This document shows positions 26,082 through 30,143 of a stretch of DNA of 30,143 nt, one piece after another. The DNA is from JAUSIF01 sp036556265 (GTDB taxonomy: Bacteria > Pseudomonadota > Alphaproteobacteria > Rhizobiales > Xanthobacteraceae): positions 1 through 30,143 of the forward strand of contig DATBJU010000110.1 in NCBI GenBank assembly GCA_036556265.1, written 5' to 3'. Positions within the stretch are counted from its first letter, which is position 1; every line of letters starts with the position of its first letter. Under the pieces are notes generated by a model. The model searched no databases. It was not told the origin of the DNA and worked only from the letters and a program-made list of their open reading frames with translations. Both the position numbers and the translations under genes were made by a program.

Positions 26082-27100
26082 GGCACCGCCTCCGCCGCGA
26101 CTTTGCCGCGGCGCGACCGTTCGACCAACTTGAGCAGGGCGCGCAGCGCATCCTCGACGCCTTCGCCGGTGTGAGCGGAAAGGACGATCGGTTTGCGTTT
26201 GCTCGCGCGTTCGAGCCTCTTCTTTTGGGCAGCGATTGCGTCAGCCGTCAGTGCATCTGATTTGGAAAGCGCGACGATTTCCGGCTTTTCTTCCAGCCCG
26301 CGGTCGTATGCCTCCAGCTCGGCTCGGACGGTTTTCCACGCCCGGCCGGCGTCCTCGACCGTTGCATCCACGAGATGCAGGAGGGCTCCGCAACGTTCGA
26401 CATGACCAAGAAAGCGATCGCCGAGGCCTGCGCCCGCGTGCGCGCCCTCGATCAATCCAGGAATGTCCGCAAGCACAAACTCGCGCTGATCGACTCGCAC
26501 GACGCCCAACTGAGGATGCAGCGTCGTGAAGGGGTAGTCGGCGATCTTCGGCTTTGCCGCTGAGACGGCGGCGAGGAAGGTGGACTTGCCGGCGTTCGGC
26601 AGACCGACCAGACCGGCGTCAGCGATCAGTTTTAGCCGCAAGCGGATCGTTCGCTCCTCGCCGGGCTGTCCCGGATTTGCCCGGCGGGGCGCGCGATTGG
26701 TCGATGATTTGAAGTGAGCGTTGCCGAAGCCGCCGTTGCCGCCTTCGAGCAACGTCACTTTCTGTGCGATCTCGGTGAGGTCGGCGAGAAGATCCTCGCC
26801 AGCCTCATCGAGCACCTGTGTGCCGACCGGCACTCTCAGCACGGCGTCTTTGCCTCTGGCACCCGAGCGGTTCTTGCCCATGCCTTGGGCGCCGTTCGTG
26901 GCCTTGAAATGCTGCTGGTAGCGATAGTCGATCAGCGTGTTGAGCCCGTCCACGCACTCGACGATCACATCCCCGCCGCGGCCGCCGTCGCCGCCGTCAG
27001 GCCCGCCGTACTCGATGAATTTCTCGCGCCGAAACGAGATTGCACCCGCGCCGCCATCGCCGGAGCGGACGTAGACCTTCGCCTCGTCGAGAAATTTCAT
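26069..27100 (-). CDS. obgE: GTPase ObgE/CgtA
   Basis: Ribosome-associated GTPase needed for 50S assembly and linked to stress signalling. It has 343 residues from the ATG at 27100 (MKFLDEAKVYVRSGDGG). The glycine-rich Obg fold covers 1-~158. The GTPase domain has G1 GLPNAGKST at 166-174, the DYPFTTL switch, G3 DIPGLIEGA, G4 SKSD and G5 SAHTGEG. No OCT/TGS extension follows, as in other proteobacteria. The frame is open further upstream into the GNAT gene, but that part is a shadow. Starts 5 bases after the GNAT stop. Confidence 0.97.
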   Translation of the reverse strand: MKFLDEAKVYVRSGDGGAGAISFRREKFIEYGGPDGGDGGRGGDVIVECVDGLNTLIDYRYQQHFKATNGAQGMGKNRSGARGKDAVLRVPVGTQVLDEAGEDLLADLTEIAQKVTLLEGGNGGFGNAHFKSSTNRAPRRANPGQPGEERTIRLRLKLIADAGLVGLPNAGKSTFLAAVSAAKPKIADYPFTTLHPQLGVVRVDQREFVLADIPGLIEGAHAGAGLGDRFLGHVERCGALLHLVDATVEDAGRAWKTVRAELEAYDRGLEEKPEIVALSKSDALTADAIAAQKKRLERASKRKPIVLSAHTGEGVEDALRALLKLVERSRRGKVAAEAVPWQP

Positions 27101-27105
27101 CGCGT

Positions 27106-27729
27106 TCAGCCCCGCGCCGCCCGTTTGCGTACGGGCAGCCGCGTCTTGCCCCAGGCGCGCAGCGCGACCCACGTGCGGCGGTCCAGCCGGAAACGATCCG
27201 AGGGGACCGACGCCCCCAGCGTGCGGACCCGCAGGAGACCAACACCGGTCCACTGAAAGCCGCACTTCTCGAGCACGTGCCGAGACGCCAGATTGGTCAC
27301 GCGGCAAGAGGCTGCGAGCGCTTCCAGGTCGGTGGCCGTGAAGGCGTGGTCGATCATCGTGCGCACCGCCTCGGTCGCAAAGCCGCGGCCCCAGAACGGT
27401 TCGCCAATCCAATAGCCGATTTCCGGGATGGCTTCATCGCGCATCTGATAGTCGCAGGCCCCAACAAAGGCGCCGCCCTTGCGCGCGAAGATGCCGAATA
27501 CGGGCCCGGCCTTATCCGCGAGGCGCGTGATCCAGGCCTCGGCGTCCCCGACGCGGTAGGGGTGCGGAATCGATGCCGTCATTTCCGCGACCTTGCGGTT
27601 GTTCGCAAGCGCGGCAATGGCGGGCGCGTCCGCGAGCTGCGGCGGGCGCAGCATCAGCCGTTCGGATTCCAGGGTCGAGACGCACAGCTCGCCAGGCGGC
27701 GCCGTGCAGGACATCTGCAGTGTGGTCAT
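27106..27729 (-). CDS. GNAT family N-acetyltransferase (RimJ/RimL type)
   Basis: Transfers acetyl from acetyl-CoA to an unknown amine. It has 207 residues from the ATG at 27729, which has an excellent GGAGGAG Shine-Dalgarno 7 bases upstream; a TTG at 27744 is rejected. RimJ/RimL-like hallmarks: N-terminal LESERLMLRPPQLADA, EIGYWIGEPFWGRGFATEAV (acetyl-CoA loop WGRGFA at 113-118), and SRHVLEKCGF near the end of the domain. Lies between rpmA and obgE, so a ribosomal or ribosome-assembly substrate is possible but only inferred. A basic C-terminal tail (RKRAARG) is present. Confidence 0.9.
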   Translation of the reverse strand: MTTLQMSCTAPPGELCVSTLESERLMLRPPQLADAPAIAALANNRKVAEMTASIPHPYRVGDAEAWITRLADKAGPVFGIFARKGGAFVGACDYQMRDEAIPEIGYWIGEPFWGRGFATEAVRTMIDHAFTATDLEALAASCRVTNLASRHVLEKCGFQWTGVGLLRVRTLGASVPSDRFRLDRRTWVALRAWGKTRLPVRKRAARG

Positions 27730-27797
27730 CGCGGGCTCCTCCAAATGCGAAGGGGAGACGCAACCCGTCCCCCCTGAGATTCGGACCCGCTCTACGA

Positions 27798-27829
27798 GGT
27801 CCGCCGGTTTGACGAGTGCCGGCGGGACC
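27798..27829 (-). other. Stem-loop between rpmA and the GNAT gene
   Basis: GGTCCGCCGG (27798-27807) pairs with CCGGC-G-GGACC (27819-27829), a 10-bp stem with one bulged base and an 11-base loop. On the minus strand it starts 17 bases after the rpmA stop. No U-tract follows, so it is more likely an mRNA-end stabiliser or a partial block between ribosomal protein genes and the downstream genes than a full terminator. Confidence 0.4.
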
Positions 27830-27846
27830 TTCGCTGATCTCCGCCG

Positions 27847-28119
27847 CTATTTGGCCGTAGCCTCCGGCATCGGGACTACGGAAACGGTGACGCGGTCTTT
27901 GGCATGTGTACGGAACTGAACTGCACCTTCCATTAGAGCGAACAGGGTGTGGTCTCGGCCGAGGCCCACATTGACGCCGGGGTGCCATTTGGTGCCACGC
28001 TGGCGGACGAGAATATTGCCGGCGAGCACGCGCTCACCGCCAAAACACTTCACGCCGAGCCGGCGACCTGCCGAGTCGCGGCCGTTGCGCGAAGAACCGC
28101 CTGCCTTCTTGTGAGCCAT
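27847..28119 (-). CDS. rpmA: 50S ribosomal protein L27
   Basis: Large-subunit protein whose N-terminal tail reaches the peptidyl-transferase centre. It has 90 residues, normal length, starting MAHKKAGGSSRNGRDS, with no Firmicutes-type cleaved extension before the conserved AHKK. GGVKCFGGE-like segment (GVKCFGGERV), RQRGTKWHPG and VGLGRDHTLFAL are diagnostic. GGAG lies about 11 bases before the ATG. Downstream of rplU by 62 bases. Confidence 0.98.
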   Translation of the reverse strand: MAHKKAGGSSRNGRDSAGRRLGVKCFGGERVLAGNILVRQRGTKWHPGVNVGLGRDHTLFALMEGAVQFRTHAKDRVTVSVVPMPEATAK

Positions 28120-28181
28120 TACCGAACTCCAATCTCCGCTATTCTATACACCAGATTCGTGACGGACTCATTCATTTCTTG

Positions 28182-28643
28182 TTACTTTTTCTTGCCCTTC
28201 GGCTTCGAAGCTTTCTTCGCCGACGCTTTGGCTTTCCCCTTCGGTTTCGGCGCCTCGTTTTCACTTTCGGCCGCCTTCTTCTCGGCTTTGGGCTTGGGTG
28301 CCGGTTTGGCCCTGGCCGTGAGCGTTGGCTGCTTGCCGTCGGTGAGAATCTCGGTGATCCGCACGACCGTGAACTCGTCGCGGTAGCCGCGCTTGCGCTT
28401 CGAGTGTTTGCGGCGACGCTTCTTGAACGCGATTATTTTCGCGCCGCGCTGATGGTCGACAACCTCGGCCGCGACCGTCGCGCCGGCGACGGTCGGAGCG
28501 CCGATCATCGGCCGCTCGCCGCCCAACATCAGCACCGGGAAGGTGACGATCTCGCCCGTCTTGGCGCCGAGCCTCGCCACCCGGATGACCTCGTCGGCGG
28601 CAACCCGAAATTGCTTGCCGCCCGTCTTGATGACCGCGAACAT
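28182..28643 (-). CDS. rplU: 50S ribosomal protein L21 with long basic C-terminal tail
   Basis: Large-subunit protein that binds 23S rRNA next to L20. It has 153 residues from the ATG at 28643 (MFAVIKTGGKQFRV, after GGAAA). The first ~103 residues are the canonical L21 (KKRRRKHSKRKRGYRDEFTVVRI-type end; the RRRKHSKRKRGYR part is clear). The extra ~50 residues are Lys/Ala/Pro-rich and end KKASKPKGKKK; such tails occur in alphaproteobacterial L21. The frame is open 36 codons further upstream, but that overlaps the promoter. First gene of the minus-strand cluster. Confidence 0.97.
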   Translation of the reverse strand: MFAVIKTGGKQFRVAADEVIRVARLGAKTGEIVTFPVLMLGGERPMIGAPTVAGATVAAEVVDHQRGAKIIAFKKRRRKHSKRKRGYRDEFTVVRITEILTDGKQPTLTARAKPAPKPKAEKKAAESENEAPKPKGKAKASAKKASKPKGKKK

Positions 28644-28685
28644 CGTTGAATTTCCAAGGTTTGGCGAGCGCAAGCGCGTCGCAAC

Positions 28686-28715
28686 AAAGCGCGCGGACCT
28701 TCGGGCCCGCGCTTT
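28686..28715 (-). promoter_or_regulatory. Hairpin at the predicted 5' end of the rplU mRNA
   Basis: On the minus strand AAAGCGC-GGGCC, loop CGAA, GGTCC-GC-GCGCTTT: a 12-bp stem with one G-U pair and a 2-base bulge. It begins about where transcription from the promoter at 28723-28751 should start, and ends 42 bases before the rplU ATG. It may protect the 5' end of the mRNA or serve autoregulation by L21; neither is shown. Confidence 0.45.
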
Positions 28716-28722
28716 CGCGATG

Positions 28723-28751
28723 CTTATGGCGGCAGGGTCCTGCGCTGTCAA
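28723..28751 (-). promoter_or_regulatory. Sigma-70-type promoter of the rplU-rpmA cluster
   Basis: On the minus strand a perfect TTGACA (28751-28746), 17-base spacer, then CATAAG (28728-28723; 4 of 6 matches to TATAAT). Predicted transcription start is near 28716, about 73 bases before the rplU ATG. It is the best promoter in the window and suits a strongly expressed ribosomal protein unit. Confidence 0.65.
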
Positions 28752-28797
28752 GAAAGCGTGGCGCGGCCTAGGTTAGCGATCAAGGGGAGGAAAATTC

Positions 28798-29553
28798 ATG
28801 GCTAATCGGATCGACCTTGCGGGACGGACTGCGGTCGTGACAGGTGGGGCGCAGGGGATCGGGCGGGCAATCGTCGAGCGGTTGCTGCTTTCCGCCGCCA
28901 GTGTCGCGATCTGGGATCGCGATCAGGCGATCGCAGAGCGAACCGCGGCTGAGCTGACGGGGCAGGGCCGCGTCACTGTCGGCGCGGTCGATGTGACCGA
29001 CGCGCGCGCGGTGGAGCGGGCGCGCGACGCGACGCTCGCCGCCCTCGGCCGCATCGACATTCTTGTCAATAATGCGGGCATCTCAGGCCCGAACAAGCCG
29101 ACCTGGGAATACTCGGTCGAAGCGTGGCGCGAGGTGCTATCGATCAATCTCGACGGGCCGTTTCATTGCTGCCGCGCGGTCGTGCCCGGGATGATCGCGC
29201 AGAACTACGGTCGTATCGTCAACGTCGCCTCGATCGCGGGCAAGGAAGGCAATCCCAACGCGCCCGCCTATTCGGCTTCAAAGGCCGGGCTCATTGCTCT
29301 CACGAAGTCGCTTGGCAAGGAGCTGGCGAGCTACGACATTGCGGTCAATTGCGTGACGCCGGCGGCGGCCAGGACGGCGATCTTCGATCAGATGACCAAA
29401 GAGCACATCGATTATATGCTGGCGAAAATCCCGCGCGGGCGCTTTGTGCTGGTTGAAGAGATCGCGGCGACTGTTGCATTCGCTGTCTCGGCCGAGTGCT
29501 CGTTCACGACCGGCGCGGTGTTCGATTTGTCCGGCGGGCGAGCGACCTACTGA
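28798..29553 (+). CDS. SDR family oxidoreductase (FabG-like)
   Basis: NAD(P)-dependent short-chain dehydrogenase of 251 residues; substrate unknown. Cofactor motif TGGAQGIG at 15-22, NNAG at 91-94, and the catalytic tetrad Asn117, Ser145, Tyr158, Lys162 (YSASK). Asp40 at the end of beta-2 (IWDRD) suggests NAD preference. The C-terminus ends TTGAVFDLSGGRATY, typical of classical SDRs. Strong GGGGAGG Shine-Dalgarno. It is isolated from fatty acid synthesis genes and convergent with a sugar-type ABC permease, so a sugar or polyol dehydrogenase is more likely than the housekeeping 3-oxoacyl-ACP reductase. Confidence 0.92.
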   Translation: MANRIDLAGRTAVVTGGAQGIGRAIVERLLLSAASVAIWDRDQAIAERTAAELTGQGRVTVGAVDVTDARAVERARDATLAALGRIDILVNNAGISGPNKPTWEYSVEAWREVLSINLDGPFHCCRAVVPGMIAQNYGRIVNVASIAGKEGNPNAPAYSASKAGLIALTKSLGKELASYDIAVNCVTPAAARTAIFDQMTKEHIDYMLAKIPRGRFVLVEEIAATVAFAVSAECSFTTGAVFDLSGGRATY

Positions 29554-29554
29554 G

Positions 29555-30143
29555 CTATTCCTTTACTGCACCAGTCATGGCCGAGACATAGTGCTCGACA
29601 AAAAAGGCATAGAGCACGACGAGCGGTAGCGAGCCGATTAAGGCACCTGCCATCAGCGAGCCCCAGCGGTAGATGTCACCATCGACGAACTCGTTCACGA
29701 TGGCCACCGGCACGGTCTTGTGCTGTGTGGAGGAGATGAAGGTGAGGGCGTAGATGAACTCGTTCCAGCACAACGTAAAGCAGAAGATGAAGGCTGAGAT
29801 CAGCCCTGGCACCGCCAGCGGCAACACGATCTTGGTGAGAATCTGCCAGCGGCTGGCGCCGTCGATCAGGGCGCATTCCTCGAGCTCGAACGGGATGGTC
29901 TTGAAGTAGCCCATCAGGAGCCAGGTGGAGAACGGAATGAGGACCGTCGGGTAGGTGAGAATGAGCGCGAACGGCGTATCGAACAGGCCGTATTGAAACA
30001 CCACCGTGGAGAGCGGAATGAACAGGATGGAGGGCGGGACGAGGTAGGCAAGGAAGATCGCACCGCCGACCCATTGCGCTCCTTTGTAGCGCAACCGCAC
30101 GATCGCATAGGCCGCAAGCACGCTGGCGACAATGGACAGGATG
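29555..30143 (-). CDS. Carbohydrate ABC transporter permease, MalG/UgpE type (N-terminus beyond window)
   Basis: Inner-membrane permease of a CUT1-type sugar importer. About 195 C-terminal residues are visible; the frame continues through the window end (upstream codons read ILSIVASVLAAYAIVR), so the ATG at 30121 is internal. Several membrane helices are evident (e.g. LVPPSILFIPLSTVVF). The cytoplasmic EAA loop that contacts the ATPase is at about 29807-29881 (EECALIDGASRW, then IVLPLAVPG). Substrate cannot be told. The stop lies 1 base from the stop of the convergent SDR gene. Confidence 0.93.
   Translation of the reverse strand, partial: ILSIVASVLAAYAIVRLRYKGAQWVGGAIFLAYLVPPSILFIPLSTVVFQYGLFDTPFALILTYPTVLIPFSTWLLMGYFKTIPFELEECALIDGASRWQILTKIVLPLAVPGLISAFIFCFTLCWNEFIYALTFISSTQHKTVPVAIVNEFVDGDIYRWGSLMAGALIGSLPLVVLYAFFVEHYVSAMTGAVKE

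Noticed and set aside
26069..27412. obgE beginning at 27412 with a 100-residue N-terminal extension
   Set aside because: The extension overlaps the GNAT gene in another frame and the canonical MKFLDEAK start is at 27100.

Overview
The window looks like a stretch of core chromosome from a GC-rich alphaproteobacterium, most likely order Hyphomicrobiales (Rhizobiales; Bradyrhizobium/Xanthobacteraceae-like). This rests on gene order and protein character: mdh-sucCD-sucAB-lpdA in one run, an F1-only ATP synthase operon (atpHAGDC) without F0 genes, and the block rplU-rpmA-obgE-proB-proA-nadD-rsfS-rlmH-envC-ctpA-(deacetylase-like)-rppH. No taxonomic search was possible, so the placement is inference. 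Nearly every base is coding, and no gene-free stretch exceeds 300 bases.

Region 1 (1-8583, plus strand) is a TCA-cycle operon: the 3' end of malate dehydrogenase, both subunits of succinyl-CoA ligase, and E1, E2 and E3 of the 2-oxoglutarate dehydrogenase complex. A pair of 37-base inverted repeats (30/37 identical) lies between sucB and lpdA. Region 2 (8584-12179) has a minus-strand unit (xerC, then a 70-residue secreted protein of unknown function, then a terminator) divergent from priA. Region 3 (12420-17560, plus) is the F1 ATP synthase operon. Its notable feature is an extra 90-residue two-helix membrane protein lying tightly between atpD and atpC.

Region 4 (17563-28751, minus) is a long co-directional cluster read from right to left. 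A recognisable promoter precedes rplU. It is followed by ribosomal proteins L21 and L27, a GNAT acetyltransferase, the ribosome-assembly GTPase Obg, proline synthesis (ProB, ProA), NAD synthesis (NadD), ribosome silencing and 23S rRNA methylation (RsfS, RlmH), cell-wall factors (EnvC-like, CtpA, and a YibQ-like deacetylase homologue) and the RNA 5'-end hydrolase RppH. Many neighbours overlap by 4-13 bases or sit within a few bases. Region 5 (28798-30143) holds an SDR dehydrogenase and, convergent to it, the end of a sugar-type ABC permease gene that runs off the window. This is probably the edge of a carbohydrate-use locus.

Most genes are ordinary housekeeping genes. The best candidate for something undescribed is the glycine-zipper membrane protein inside the F1 operon (16861-17133). 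Secondary points are the inverted repeat pair at 7074-7160, the hairpin at the predicted 5' end of the rplU mRNA, and the deacetylase-family protein that lacks the expected metal-binding residues.
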